64,000 bases of DNA from Pseudonocardia broussonetiae (GTDB lineage Bacteria; Actinomycetota; Actinomycetes; Mycobacteriales; Pseudonocardiaceae). A model generated the notes under the pieces. The model was given only the letters and a program-made list of their open reading frames with translations. It did no database searches and was not told the origin of the DNA. The position numbers were made by a program, and so were the translations under genes. Below are positions 44,649 to 52,844 of this stretch, in pieces (the stretch's first letter is position 1; each line of letters opens with the position of its first letter). Location: the NCBI RefSeq assembly GCF_013155125.1, contig NZ_CP053564.1, positions 5,463,501-5,527,500 on the forward strand. Direction: 5' to 3'.

Positions 44649-45676
44649 GGTGCGACCTCCTGGTCGGCCGTCCGCCACACGAACACCCCGTCCGGGCGCC
44701 GCGTCCTCGTCATCGACCCCCGCGCCTCGAACCAGGCCAGGTCGGCGAGGACCTCGGCCACGGCGAAGTGCCGCTGCGCTCCGGTGAGCTCGCCGCGGAA
44801 GAACACCGCGGTGATCTCGACGGCGGTGCGCTCCCGGCAGTCCACCAGCTCCCGCACCTGGTCGAGCCGTCGCCGCTTGCCGCTCGCGATCCTGCGCGCC
44901 CGCCGTGCGCCGTCGCGGAACGGCGGTCCGTGCCCGGGTAGCACGACCTCGGGCTCCAGCTCCGCGACGCGCTCCAGCGACTCCAGGTAGGACCCCATCG
45001 GATCGCGCTCGAAGCCGCGCTCGAAGGTGACGGGCGGCGACACGACCTGGAGCAGGTGGTCGCCCGAGCACAGGATGCGGTCCTGCGGCGACCACAGGCA
45101 GACGTGTCCCGGCGAGTGCCCCGGGGTCGGGACCACCTGCCACTCCCGTCCGCCCGCGACGCACCGCTCGCCGCCCACGAGCAGCCGGTCCGGCCACCCG
45201 ACCGACGGCATCACCGGCATCCAGTCCTGCAGGCCCCGGGAGCTCGCCGTGAGCTCCGGGCCGAAGAGCCCGTGGTCGGCCAGCATCAGCTCGCGGCGGT
45301 CCACCGCCTCCGCCGGGTCCCCGTACTTCTCGATGTCGAGCTGGGTCGCCTCGTGCATCCACAGCTCGCCGCCGCTGCGGCGCACCACCTCGCCCGCGAG
45401 GCCGAAGTGGTCGATGTGGGCGTGGGTGACGACGAGGCGCCGGACGCGGTCGAGCGCGCTCCCCGCCGCCCGCAGCGCGACCGTGAGCGCGCCGCACGGG
45501 TCGTCCACCCCGCTCCCCGCGCCCCCGGCGGCGACACCGCAGTCGACGAGCACGTCGCCGTCGTCGTCGTGCAGGAGGTAGGCGCTCACGGTGGGGACGC
45601 CGTGGATGCCCAGGGGCAGGGCCAGCCGGTGCACGCCCGGCGCCACCTCGGTCACCTCGGGCGCCGCGGCACGCAT
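44645..45676 (-). CDS. MBL-fold hydrolase (paralogue of 61006-61998)
   Basis: A 343-residue metallo-beta-lactamase-fold protein with VTHAHIDHFGLAG, PGHSPGHVCLW, CSGDHLLQ and LPGHGPPF. The C-terminal helical extension (about 270-343) resembles that of a paralogue at 61006-61998, including the shared PPVTFERGF segment. Start ATG shares one base with the aroE-like stop (TGATG). Thioesterase-type or glyoxalase II-like hydrolysis is usual for this group; substrate unknown. Confidence 0.83.
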   Translation of the reverse strand: MRAAAPEVTEVAPGVHRLALPLGIHGVPTVSAYLLHDDDGDVLVDCGVAAGGAGSGVDDPCGALTVALRAAGSALDRVRRLVVTHAHIDHFGLAGEVVRRSGGELWMHEATQLDIEKYGDPAEAVDRRELMLADHGLFGPELTASSRGLQDWMPVMPSVGWPDRLLVGGERCVAGGREWQVVPTPGHSPGHVCLWSPQDRILCSGDHLLQVVSPPVTFERGFERDPMGSYLESLERVAELEPEVVLPGHGPPFRDGARRARRIASGKRRRLDQVRELVDCRERTAVEITAVFFRGELTGAQRHFAVAEVLADLAWFEARGSMTRTRRPDGVFVWRTADQEVAP

Positions 45677-46509
45677 CAGCCCGGGATCTGCGAGACGGCG
45701 CGGAGCTCCTCCGGTGTGGCCGTGCCGAAGCCGAAGAACTCCAGGTAGGCCGGGATCATCTCGAAGAGCATGTCGCTGCCCACCTGGATCGGGCACCCCT
45801 TGGCCCGCGCGGCGGCGAGGAACGGCGTGATCTCCTGCTTCATGACGACCTCGCCGACGAAGGTGCTCGGTGCGATGCGGTCGACGTCCACCGGCAGCGG
45901 GTCGCCGTCGTTCATGCCCAGGGGCGTGGCGTTGACGACGAGGTCGTAGCCCTCGGGGTCCTTCGACCCGATGCCGATCTCCAGGTCCGGGAAGTGCTCG
46001 GCGAGCCGGCCGGCGAGCGCCTCCGACGCCGCGGTGTGCGGGTCGAACAGCCCGATGGAGCCGATGCCCGCGGCGGCCAGCGACGCCGCGATCGGCGACC
46101 CGACCCCGCCGTTGCCCACGACGAGCGCGCGCGCGCCGTCGAGCGGGAACCCCTTGCGCTGCACCCCGCGGACGAAGCCGGCCCCGTCGAACTGGTCGCC
46201 CACCAGCGACCCGTCGTCGCGGACCAGGACCGCGTTGGTGGCGCCCGCCACCGCGGCGATCGGCGTGAGCTGGTCGACGAGCTCGCACGTCACCACCTTG
46301 TGCGGCATCGTCACCAGCGCCCCGCGGATGTTGGACATGCGGAAGAGCAGCGGGAACAGCTCGCGGTACTCCTCGGCCTTCACACCCATCGGCACCACCA
46401 CCGCGTCGATGGCGTTCTTCTCGAACCAGGGGTTGTAGATCAGGGGCGCCTTGAACGCGAACGTGGGGTAGCCGATGTGCGCGATCAGAGTCGTCTTCCC
46501 GCTGATCAT
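45676..46509 (-). CDS. Shikimate dehydrogenase-family protein with altered substrate site
   Basis: A 277-residue AroE/YdiB-fold NAD(P) oxidoreductase. Catalytic Lys is kept in LVTMPHKV, the cofactor motif is VVGNGGVGSPIA, and NATPLGM is present. The N-terminal SxS motif (normally SKSxSPxIHN), which binds the carboxylate, is replaced by PTFAFKAPLIYN, and the C-terminal Gln of GxDMLxxQ is Met. It is therefore a divergent member, probably a catabolic quinate/shikimate-type dehydrogenase or one for another hydroxy acid. GGAGG before ATG at 46509. Confidence 0.82.
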   Translation of the reverse strand: MISGKTTLIAHIGYPTFAFKAPLIYNPWFEKNAIDAVVVPMGVKAEEYRELFPLLFRMSNIRGALVTMPHKVVTCELVDQLTPIAAVAGATNAVLVRDDGSLVGDQFDGAGFVRGVQRKGFPLDGARALVVGNGGVGSPIAASLAAAGIGSIGLFDPHTAASEALAGRLAEHFPDLEIGIGSKDPEGYDLVVNATPLGMNDGDPLPVDVDRIAPSTFVGEVVMKQEITPFLAAARAKGCPIQVGSDMLFEMIPAYLEFFGFGTATPEELRAVSQIPG

Positions 46510-46569
46510 GACGATCCTCCTGTGCTCCGGTCGACCCATCGTGGTCCCCGCGCCGGTGGCGCCGGGGCC

Positions 46570-46588
46570 CTTCCTGTCCAGTGGGAAG
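46570..46588. promoter_or_regulatory. Regulon motif, site E (aroE-like operon)
   Basis: CTTCC-TGTCCAGTG-GGAAG has perfect 5-bp arms. It lies 61 bp before the aroE-like start and shares TTCCTG..CAGTGGGA with the site before the IclR gene at 60061. Confidence 0.62.
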
Positions 46589-46615
46589 ACGCCGGCGTCG
46601 CCCACCATCCACTCG

Positions 46616-46631
46616 CCATCCCACGGGATGG
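46616..46631. promoter_or_regulatory. 7-2-7 inverted repeat before the ribbon-helix-helix gene
   Basis: CCATCCC-AC-GGGATGG, perfect arms, ending 17 bp before the start of a ribbon-helix-helix regulator. A further half site ACCATCC occurs at 46604-46610. An autoregulatory operator is the simplest reading. Confidence 0.6.
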
Positions 46632-46648
46632 CGTGTAGCGTCGGGGGC

Positions 46649-47044
46649 ATGGCCGAGGTGGACAGGACCGAGAAGATCACCATCAACCTCGGTCCGGTCG
46701 ACCTCGGCCAGATCGACCTGCTGGTCGACGAGGGCTTCTACACCAACCGCACCGACTTCATCCGCACGGCGATCCGGCGTCAGCTCGAGGTGACCGCGGT
46801 CGCCGTGTCGGACACGGTGGCGCGGCGGACCCTCGTGCTCGGCTCGCAGCACGTCACGCGCCGCGAGCTGGAGGAGCTCCGGGACACCGGCCGCACCATC
46901 GAGCTCCGGGTGCTGGGGCTCGCCACCATCGCCGACGACGTCGATCCCGAGCTCGCGCTCGCGACCATCGTCCGGGTGGAGGTCCTCGGGGCCTTCCGCG
47001 CGCCGCGGGCCGTCAAGGCCGCGCTGGCCACCCGCACCACCTGA
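46649..47044 (+). CDS. Ribbon-helix-helix (CopG-type) regulator
   Basis: A 131-residue protein whose N-terminus [20 protein letters not shown] continues into a [18 protein letters not shown] helix, the CopG/NikR/ParD ribbon-helix-helix pattern. The C-terminal 80 residues form an extra domain that looks strand-helix and is not NikR. It is followed 20 bp later by a PHB depolymerase gene on the same strand and may control storage-polymer breakdown. Confidence 0.78.
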   Translation: MAEVDRTEKITINLGPVDLGQIDLLVDEGFYTNRTDFIRTAIRRQLEVTAVAVSDTVARRTLVLGSQHVTRRELEELRDTGRTIELRVLGLATIADDVDPELALATIVRVEVLGAFRAPRAVKAALATRTT

Positions 47045-47064
47045 CCCTCTCCGAGAGGAACCCC

Positions 47065-48099
47065 ATGCGACACCACTACGGCACCGCCATGCCCGAAGCA
47101 CTGCGGCTGACCCGCTCCGGACGGCTCGCCGAGGCGGTGGCGGTGCTGCAGAACTCCGGTGGCCCGGCCGGCCTGCCGTCGGCTCTGCCCACCGCCGTGG
47201 CCGACCGGCTGCGCGCCGTCATGGGGAGCGGTGCACCCCGGGCCCGCGGCGGCAGGGGCCGACCCGCATCCCCGGGAGCCGGCGAGACCGTGCGGCTCCA
47301 CCACACCGAGGCCGCCGGCACGCGGCAGTTCGACCTCTACGTCCCGCCCGGTCACACCGGACGGCCGCGCCCGCTCCTGGTGATGCTCCACGGCGGCTCG
47401 CAGGACGCCGCCGACTTCGCGGCGGGAACCGGCATGAACGCGCTCGCCGACGAGCACGGGTTCCTGGTCGCCTATCCCGAGCAGTCGCGTTCCGCGAACT
47501 CCGGCGGGTACTGGAACTGGTTCTCCCCCGCCGACCAGCGCGCGGGCTCCGGCGAGCCGTCGATCATCGCGGGCATCACGGCCCGGGTGCTCGCCGAGCA
47601 CGGCGGCGACCCCGCTCGCACCTACGTCGCGGGCCTCTCGGCGGGCGGGGCCATGGCCGAGGTGATGGCGGCGACCCATCCCCACGTCTACGCGGCGGTC
47701 GGCGTGCACTCCGGGCTCGCGTTCGGCTGCGCCCACGACGCGATGTCCGCGTTCAGCGCGATGCGCACCGGCGGCGCTTCGCGGCCGGGTGCCGACGTCC
47801 CGCTGATCGTCGTGCACGGGGACGCCGACCGGCTGGTCGCCCCGGTCAACGCGCAGCGGCTGGTCGCGTCGCGCCGGGCGGGCACGCCCACCGCGACACG
47901 GGTCGCGGAGCCGGGACGCCGCCCGGCCACGCTCACGGTCGTCCGGGATCCCGCGGGCAGCGTGATCGCCGAGAGCTGGACGGTGCACGGCGGCGGCCAC
48001 GCGTGGGCCGGCGGTGATCCGGCCGGCACCCACACCGACCCGCAGGGTCCCGACGCCTCCGCCGCGATGGTGGCCTTCTTCCTGGCCCGCGGGCGGTAG
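47065..48099 (+). CDS. PHB depolymerase-family esterase
   Basis: A 344-residue alpha/beta hydrolase of the short-chain PHA depolymerase/LpqC type. The oxyanion loop is [11 protein letters not shown], the nucleophile box AGLSAGGAM, the Asp is in VHGDADRLV and the His in [11 protein letters not shown]. No signal peptide is visible at [19 protein letters not shown], so an intracellular depolymerase or esterase is more likely than a secreted one. It sits beside phaC-related genes. Confidence 0.87.
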   Translation: MRHHYGTAMPEALRLTRSGRLAEAVAVLQNSGGPAGLPSALPTAVADRLRAVMGSGAPRARGGRGRPASPGAGETVRLHHTEAAGTRQFDLYVPPGHTGRPRPLLVMLHGGSQDAADFAAGTGMNALADEHGFLVAYPEQSRSANSGGYWNWFSPADQRAGSGEPSIIAGITARVLAEHGGDPARTYVAGLSAGGAMAEVMAATHPHVYAAVGVHSGLAFGCAHDAMSAFSAMRTGGASRPGADVPLIVVHGDADRLVAPVNAQRLVASRRAGTPTATRVAEPGRRPATLTVVRDPAGSVIAESWTVHGGGHAWAGGDPAGTHTDPQGPDASAAMVAFFLARGR

Positions 48100-48114
48100 G
48101 CGTCCCCGGCGGGG

Positions 48115-48387
48115 TCAGGACTTGAGCTGGTTGCGCAGCGTCCCGAGGACCACCTCGGAGGTCTGCCTCACGAAGTCGGCGTGGGTCGTCGCGAGCTTCG
48201 TGGCCCAGTCGACGCCCGTGTTCTTCGCCGCCTGCTCCTCGAAGTCGAGCATGGTGGTGAGGAGGCGCTCGTAGCCCTCGAGCCAGGCGAGGCCGTTCTC
48301 CCTGGCCTTCGCCATGACCTGCTCGGAGAGCTTCCTGACGCGTTCGGCGGTGGCCTCGAGGTCGCCGGTGTCCGGTGGTGTGCTCAT
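48115..48387 (-). CDS. Phasin-like protein, 90 aa
   Basis: A 90-residue, almost entirely helical, cysteine-free protein (LSEQVMAKARENGLAWLEGY, then TTMLDFEEQAAKNTGVDW and THADFVRQTSEVVLGTLRNQ). This resembles the amphipathic core of phasins, which coat PHA granules. Its ATG overlaps the ligB stop by 4 bp, so it is translated with the ring-cleavage dioxygenase. The phasin call rests on composition and helix pattern. Confidence 0.6.
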   Translation of the reverse strand: MSTPPDTGDLEATAERVRKLSEQVMAKARENGLAWLEGYERLLTTMLDFEEQAAKNTGVDWATKLATTHADFVRQTSEVVLGTLRNQLKS

Positions 48388-49229
48388 GTGCCTGTCTCCT
48401 CCTGTTGTCGGGTCTCCCAGTGCGCCACGGCCATGCCGGTGATCCACGGGTACACCGGCTCGTACGCGAGCTTGGTCGCCCTGATCGGCGCCACGGCGCC
48501 GGCGACGGCCAGCCAGCTGCGCATCTCGTGGTTGCCGTTGCCGGCCAGCTCGATCTCCTCGTCGGGCATGTCGAGGATCTGCTCCAGCTCCCCGCGTTCG
48601 AGGCGCTCCAGGAACCAGCGGTCGAAGTCCTCCTCGATGTCCCCGACCCGCGGGGTGCCGATCCAGTGCGACAGTCCTCCCGCTCCGACGACCGCCACCC
48701 GCTCCAGCCCGGTGTAGGAGCGGATGGCGTCACCGAGGGCCTTGCCGAACTCGTAGGCCCGGCGCACCGGCACGAGCGGCGGCACCGCGCAGTTCTGCAC
48801 GATGGGCACGAGCGGCAGTCGCATGTCGTTGTCGAGCTCGTAGTAGACGGTCATGATGCCGTGGTCGAGCTCGAGCAGGTGCGAGAAGCCGGGGTCGAAG
48901 CCCGAGCGCAGCGTCTGCTCGGCGATGTGGTTCGCCAGGCCCTCGTGGCCGGGGATCCACACCTTGTCGATCGGCAGCCACTCCTCGGTCGGCCCCCAGT
49001 TCTTCTCCCCCACCCCGATGCAGATCTGCGGGAAGTTCTCCAGGAAGAAGTTCGTGAAGTGCTCGTTGGACAGCACGACGCACGCCTGGACGTCGCGCGC
49101 GACGGCCTCGGCCTTGACGTACTCCAGCGCGCCGAAGAAGTTGTTGCGCTGCTCCTCGGGCGCGGCCATCCGCGCCGAGGACATCATCGGGGCGTGCGAG
49201 GCGCAGTAGGCGAGGACTATCTCTGCCAC
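48384..49229 (-). CDS. ligB: Class III extradiol dioxygenase, catalytic (LigB-type) subunit
   Basis: A 281-residue LigB-family subunit. The Fe(II) ligands read as His12 (CASHAPMM), His57 (SNEHFTNF) and Glu235 (GNGNHEMRSW). His123 and His188 (GGLSHW) are the expected acid-base residues. Family members cleave protocatechuate at 4,5 or 2,3, gallate or related catechols. With the LigA subunit upstream and dehydroshikimate dehydratase nearby, protocatechuate is the likely substrate; the cleavage position is open. Confidence 0.88.
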   Translation of the reverse strand: MAEIVLAYCASHAPMMSSARMAAPEEQRNNFFGALEYVKAEAVARDVQACVVLSNEHFTNFFLENFPQICIGVGEKNWGPTEEWLPIDKVWIPGHEGLANHIAEQTLRSGFDPGFSHLLELDHGIMTVYYELDNDMRLPLVPIVQNCAVPPLVPVRRAYEFGKALGDAIRSYTGLERVAVVGAGGLSHWIGTPRVGDIEEDFDRWFLERLERGELEQILDMPDEEIELAGNGNHEMRSWLAVAGAVAPIRATKLAYEPVYPWITGMAVAHWETRQQEETGT

Positions 49230-49510
49230 CGGCCCCTCCTCTCCTCCTTCTCCCCGAACGGTTCGAGGAGCTTGCGGTAGTCGTCGCGGGCGAACCCCGC
49301 GGCCCGGCAGAACCGGTTGAGCAGCACGCTGTGCAGCCCGAGCTGGTAGAGCGCGGCCACGTCCTTCGTGTCGAAGGCCTTGCGTTCGTCGTCGGTCAGC
49401 TCGTAGCCCGAGGCGTCGAACCCCTGCCGGCCGTCGCCGCCGGCGGCGCTGTTCACCTCACCGGCCCGGACCCAGTCGTAGACCAGGCGGTGGAGCTGGT
49501 AGTTGCTCAT
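49217..49510 (-). CDS. ligA: Extradiol dioxygenase small (LigA-type) subunit
   Basis: A 97-residue all-helical LigA-superfamily subunit. Recognisable parts are YQLHRLVYDW at the start, GYELTDDERKAF, and LYQLGLHSVLLNRFCRAAGFARDDYRKLL, the region capping the active site. Its 3' end overlaps the ligB gene by 13 bp, forming a LigAB pair followed by the phasin-like gene. GGGAG before ATG. Site L lies 68 bp upstream. Confidence 0.87.
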   Translation of the reverse strand: MSNYQLHRLVYDWVRAGEVNSAAGGDGRQGFDASGYELTDDERKAFDTKDVAALYQLGLHSVLLNRFCRAAGFARDDYRKLLEPFGEKEERRGRWQR

Positions 49511-49577
49511 CGCGGCTCCCTTCCCCGAGGCAGATTGACACGGCGCCCGGCACCCGTCCCACGTCCGGACAGCGCTC

Positions 49578-49593
49578 TTCCGACCAGTGAGAG
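49578..49593. promoter_or_regulatory. Regulon motif, site L (ligAB / amidohydrolase gap)
   Basis: TTCC-GACCAGTG-AGAG, between the divergent ligA (49510) and amidohydrolase (49633) starts. It matches the quiC site on 14 of 16 positions, so one protein could control both directions. Confidence 0.6.
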
Positions 49594-49632
49594 CCGCTGC
49601 CGTCGGGGGCCGCCGGCGGTGACAGTGGGCGG

Positions 49633-50688
49633 ATGGGGAACAACGGTTCGTCCGGCGCGGGCGGGGTGGGGCCGGTCGCCGCGCACGGCGCGGCGGTCGA
49701 CGTGCACAGCCACGCGATGCCGCTCCCGCTGCTGCAGACGCTGTCCGACCGCGACCTCGCCGACCTCGGCGGGGTGGCCGACGGGGTGGTCCGGCTCGAC
49801 CCGAGGGTCAGCGGCGTCGGACCCCGGGCTCCCCTGCCGCTGGCGCGCTCCCAGTACGACGTCGACGTGCGCGTGTCCGAGATGGACGCCGTCGGCGTGG
49901 ACCGGCACGCGGTCTCGCTGCCCCCGTTCCTGTTCTGCTCCACCGCCGAGGACCGGGAGCTCGCGACCGGCATCGTCGCGGCGGGCAACGACGAGCTCGC
50001 GACCTTCGTGGCCGACGCCCCCGACCGGTTGCTCGGGCTCGGCTCCGTACCGCTGGGCTGGCCGGAGGCGGCGGACGAGGCCCGTCGTGCGCTCGACGAC
50101 CTCGGCCTCGCCGGCATCGCCATCGGCAGCCGCGGCGCCGGCCGCGACCTCGACGATCCGGTGAACGACGACCTCTGGGCGCTGCTGTCCGAGCGGCGGA
50201 CGTTCGTGTTCCTGCACCCCAGCGGCGTGCCCGACCCGCACCGGCAGGCCGACTTCTGGCTCCCGCAGCTCGTGGGCTACCCGATGGAGACCGCGCTCGC
50301 CGTCGCCCGCATGGTGTTCGGCCGCGTCCTGGAGCGCTTCCCGCTCAACCTCTGCCTCGCCCACGGCGGTGGGTGCCTCCCGTCCCTGCGGGGGCGCCTC
50401 GACATGGGCTGGGAGCGCAAGGACGTCGCCCGGACGACGGCGGTGAAGCCGAGCGAGCTCACCGACCGGCTCCTCTACGACACGGCGGTGTTCTCCCCCG
50501 TGCTGCTGCGCCGGCTCGTCGAGGACGTGGGTGCCGAGCACGTCCTGCTCGGCACCGACCACCCCTTCGAGCTCGGCGACCGGACCCCGCTGGACACCGT
50601 CCGGGCGATCGGCCTCGACCGGTCCGCCGAGCGGGCGATCCTGTGGGACAACGCCGCGGGCCTGCTGGGTCTCCAGGTGCCCCACTGA
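49633..50688 (+). CDS. ACMSD-family amidohydrolase (candidate carboxymuconate-semialdehyde decarboxylase)
   Basis: A 351-residue amidohydrolase-2 protein. Metal site: HxH in DVHSHAMP (His25, His27), then FLHPSG, LAHGGG and Asp in TDHPFELGD. This branch holds 2-amino-3-carboxymuconate semialdehyde decarboxylase, PraH-type decarboxylases of protocatechuate 2,3-cleavage, gamma-resorcylate decarboxylase and 4-oxalomesaconate hydratase (LigJ). Divergence from ligAB and the presence of a DmpD-type hydrolase downstream in the pathway favour decarboxylation of the carboxylated ring-cleavage product. LigJ-like hydration is the alternative. Confidence 0.82.
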   Translation: MGNNGSSGAGGVGPVAAHGAAVDVHSHAMPLPLLQTLSDRDLADLGGVADGVVRLDPRVSGVGPRAPLPLARSQYDVDVRVSEMDAVGVDRHAVSLPPFLFCSTAEDRELATGIVAAGNDELATFVADAPDRLLGLGSVPLGWPEAADEARRALDDLGLAGIAIGSRGAGRDLDDPVNDDLWALLSERRTFVFLHPSGVPDPHRQADFWLPQLVGYPMETALAVARMVFGRVLERFPLNLCLAHGGGCLPSLRGRLDMGWERKDVARTTAVKPSELTDRLLYDTAVFSPVLLRRLVEDVGAEHVLLGTDHPFELGDRTPLDTVRAIGLDRSAERAILWDNAAGLLGLQVPH

Positions 50689-50699
50689 GGCGCGGCCGG

Positions 50700-51835
50700 C
50701 TGCCGGATCGCGTTCAGCGGCGCGCGCGACGCCGAGACGACCGCACCTCCCCCGCGTTCCGCGGAACGCAGAACCGGCCCGACCCGCGCACCCGGTGGCC
50801 ATTCGCGCACGCCAGGACATAGGCGAACGACCAGGAGGTGCGCCGACCGGCGCGACCAGCTGCGCGCGCTTTCCGCGGCACGCGCGACGCGGACGCGACC
50901 GGCTGTGCCTTCCCGCGTTCCGCGGAACGCAATACGGTCCGACCCCGCGCACCCGGTGGCGTTCGCGCACGCCAGGACATACGCGAACGCCTAGAAGGTG
51001 CGCGGGCCGGCGCGACCAGCTGCGCGATCACGTTCCGCGGCGCACGCGACCACCGCACCTGCCCGCGTTCCGCGGAACGCAGACGCATTCCGACCCGCGC
51101 ACCCGGTGGCCGATCGAGCACGTCATACGCGAACGACCAGTAGGTGCAGACCGGCGCGGCCGGCTGCGGGATCGCTTTCCCGCGGCACGCGCGACGCCGA
51201 GCCGACCATCTGCGCACCCGGCGCCCGATCCCTCAGGTCAGGACATGCGCGGGCAGCCACGAGGTGGGCGAACCGGCGCGACGGCTGCGGGATCACGCCC
51301 CACAGCGCGCGCGACGCCGAGACGACCACCCCCACCTTCCTGCGTTCCGCGGAACGCAGACCCGACCCGATCCGCGCACCTCCCTGCGTTCCGCGGAACG
51401 CAGACGCAACCCCATCTGCGCACATGGAGGCGGCTCGCGCAGGTCAGGACATGCGCGATCAGCCAGGAAGTGCGCGGACCGGCGCGACCTGCTGCGGGAC
51501 GTCCCGCGGCACGCGTGGTCACCGCACCTGCCAGCGTTCCGCGGAACGCAGAACGACCCGATCCATGCACCTGGCGGCCGATCGCGCAGGTCAGGACAAG
51601 CGCGAACAGCCAGGAGGTGCGCAATCGCGTCCCGCGGCACGCCCGACACCGACGCGACCAGCGCGCCTGCCCGCGTTCCGCGGAACGCAGACGCAACCCG
51701 ACCCCGCGCACCCGATGGCCGATCGCGCACGCCAGGACATGCGCGAACGACCAGGAGGTGCGCGGAGAGCCAGAGCGTGCGCGGATCGGGCGCGACCACC
51801 GCGCGGGATCGCGTTCCGCGGAACGCACGACCGCC
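50700..51835. repeat. Tandem array with eight copies of a perfect palindrome
   Basis: A gene-free stretch of about 1.1 kb made of degenerate units of roughly 140-160 bp. The 17-mer GCGTTCCGCGGAACGCA (16-bp perfect palindrome core) occurs exactly at 50754, 50915, 51065, 51342, 51386, 51534, 51673 and 51811. Most units also hold a degraded partner such as TTTCCGCGGCACGCGCGAC and a conserved block with CAGGACATGCGCGAACGACC and AGGAGGTGCGC. Open frames run through it in several phases with the repeated peptides expected from a repeat, and no ribosome site or family supports a gene. It could be a protein-binding array, a structured RNA or a REP-like element. Confidence 0.85.
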
Positions 51836-51931
51836 CGCCCCCCACAGCCCCACCGCCCCCGGCGGAACCCAGAACCGGCACCGCGTTCCCCACCCGACCG
51901 GGCCGGGAACAGCGGCGCGGGCCGGGACCCG

Positions 51932-52255
51932 TCAGTCCTCGGAGCGGCGGCTGCCGGGCAGGCGCCACATGTCCGTGATCGCCCCCTCCACCCCCGCCCA
52001 GGTGCGGGTCCACTCCATCAGCGGGCCCAGGCTCGTCTCCAGTGTCGCGAGCTGCTCGTCGAACACCCCGAGCTGCGCCTGCAGCGCCTGCACCTGGGCG
52101 CGGCGGGCGGCGAGGTCGTCGAGCACGGCCTGCAGCTGCCGGGCCGAGAGGGTGGCGGGCGGGACGGGGCGCACCCCGCTCCACCCGGACAGCACCCGTT
52201 CCGTGGCCTCCCGCAGCCGCCGGGCCAGCTCCGCGGGGTCGCCCGCGCCGGTCAC
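51932..52255 (-). CDS. Hypothetical coiled-coil protein, 107 aa
   Basis: A 107-residue helical protein with a long heptad-like stretch (LQAVLDDLAARRAQVQALQA, then LGVFDEQLATLETSLGPL) ending in MEWTRTWAGVEGAITDMW. No family recognised. It is the last gene of the nine-gene operon, 10 bp after the SDR-like gene. The tryptophan-rich end and coiled coil recall granule-associated or adaptor proteins, without firm evidence. Confidence 0.65.
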   Translation of the reverse strand: MTGAGDPAELARRLREATERVLSGWSGVRPVPPATLSARQLQAVLDDLAARRAQVQALQAQLGVFDEQLATLETSLGPLMEWTRTWAGVEGAITDMWRLPGSRRSED

Positions 52256-52265
52256 GTCGCCACCC

Positions 52266-52832
52266 CTACATCTCCGCCGACATCATGCCGAGCAGCTCCA
52301 CGCGCCAGTCGGCGTAGGAGCCGCCGGAGAACCCGGCCGTCAGCGCCTCCCACTCCGGCTGGCGGCCCAGTGCCGTCAGGGCGATCTCCTGCGGCGACGC
52401 CCCGGAGCCCAGCACCGACACCCGCAGGTCCGGCGGGCCGTCGGCCCGGGCGGCGTGCCCCAGCACGCGCACCAGCGCGGACCGGGCCGCGACGTCGTCG
52501 TCGGTCGAGACCTCCGGCGGCAGCACCCCCATCACGAACGTGATCCGCGAGCCCGGGCGCAGCGCGGGCAGGGCCGCGGTCATCGCGGGGAACCGGGCGA
52601 GCACGCCGTCGGCGAAGAAGTGGTGGACGCGGTCCACGGCGTTCGAGCCGCTGACGGTGAACGTGGCCGGGAGCTGCACGTAGCCGTCGAAGGCGGCGGC
52701 ACCGGCCTCGACGCACGCCCGGGGGACGTCGCCGATGTCGTCCACCTCGACCGCCGTGTGGCCGTGGCCGCGGAGCTCGGCGGCGACCTTGGCGGCCAGC
52801 TCGCCGATCCCGGACACCAGGAAGTGCGGCAT
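52266..52832 (-). CDS. Hypothetical Rossmann-like (degenerate SDR) protein, 188 aa
   Basis: A 188-residue protein beginning MPHFLVSGIGELAAKVAAEL, a Rossmann-like start, with SRITFVMGVLPPEV in the position of an SDR beta5 strand. There is no Tyr-x-x-x-Lys and it is shorter than true SDRs. It may bind a nucleotide without being a dehydrogenase. 12 bp after the ABM-domain gene. Confidence 0.6.
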   Translation of the reverse strand: MPHFLVSGIGELAAKVAAELRGHGHTAVEVDDIGDVPRACVEAGAAAFDGYVQLPATFTVSGSNAVDRVHHFFADGVLARFPAMTAALPALRPGSRITFVMGVLPPEVSTDDDVAARSALVRVLGHAARADGPPDLRVSVLGSGASPQEIALTALGRQPEWEALTAGFSGGSYADWRVELLGMMSAEM

Positions 52833-52844
52833 TCTCTCGTCCTC

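Noticed and set aside
50754..51827. CRISPR array
   Set aside because: The 17-bp repeats are palindromic, spaced unevenly at 44-277 bp, and the intervening sequence is itself repetitive; no cas genes are nearby.
50700..51835. Overlapping open frames of 100-670 codons on both strands through the palindrome array
   Set aside because: They exist in several phases at once, repeat the same short peptides because the DNA repeats, have no ribosome site and no family; the array is better read as non-coding.
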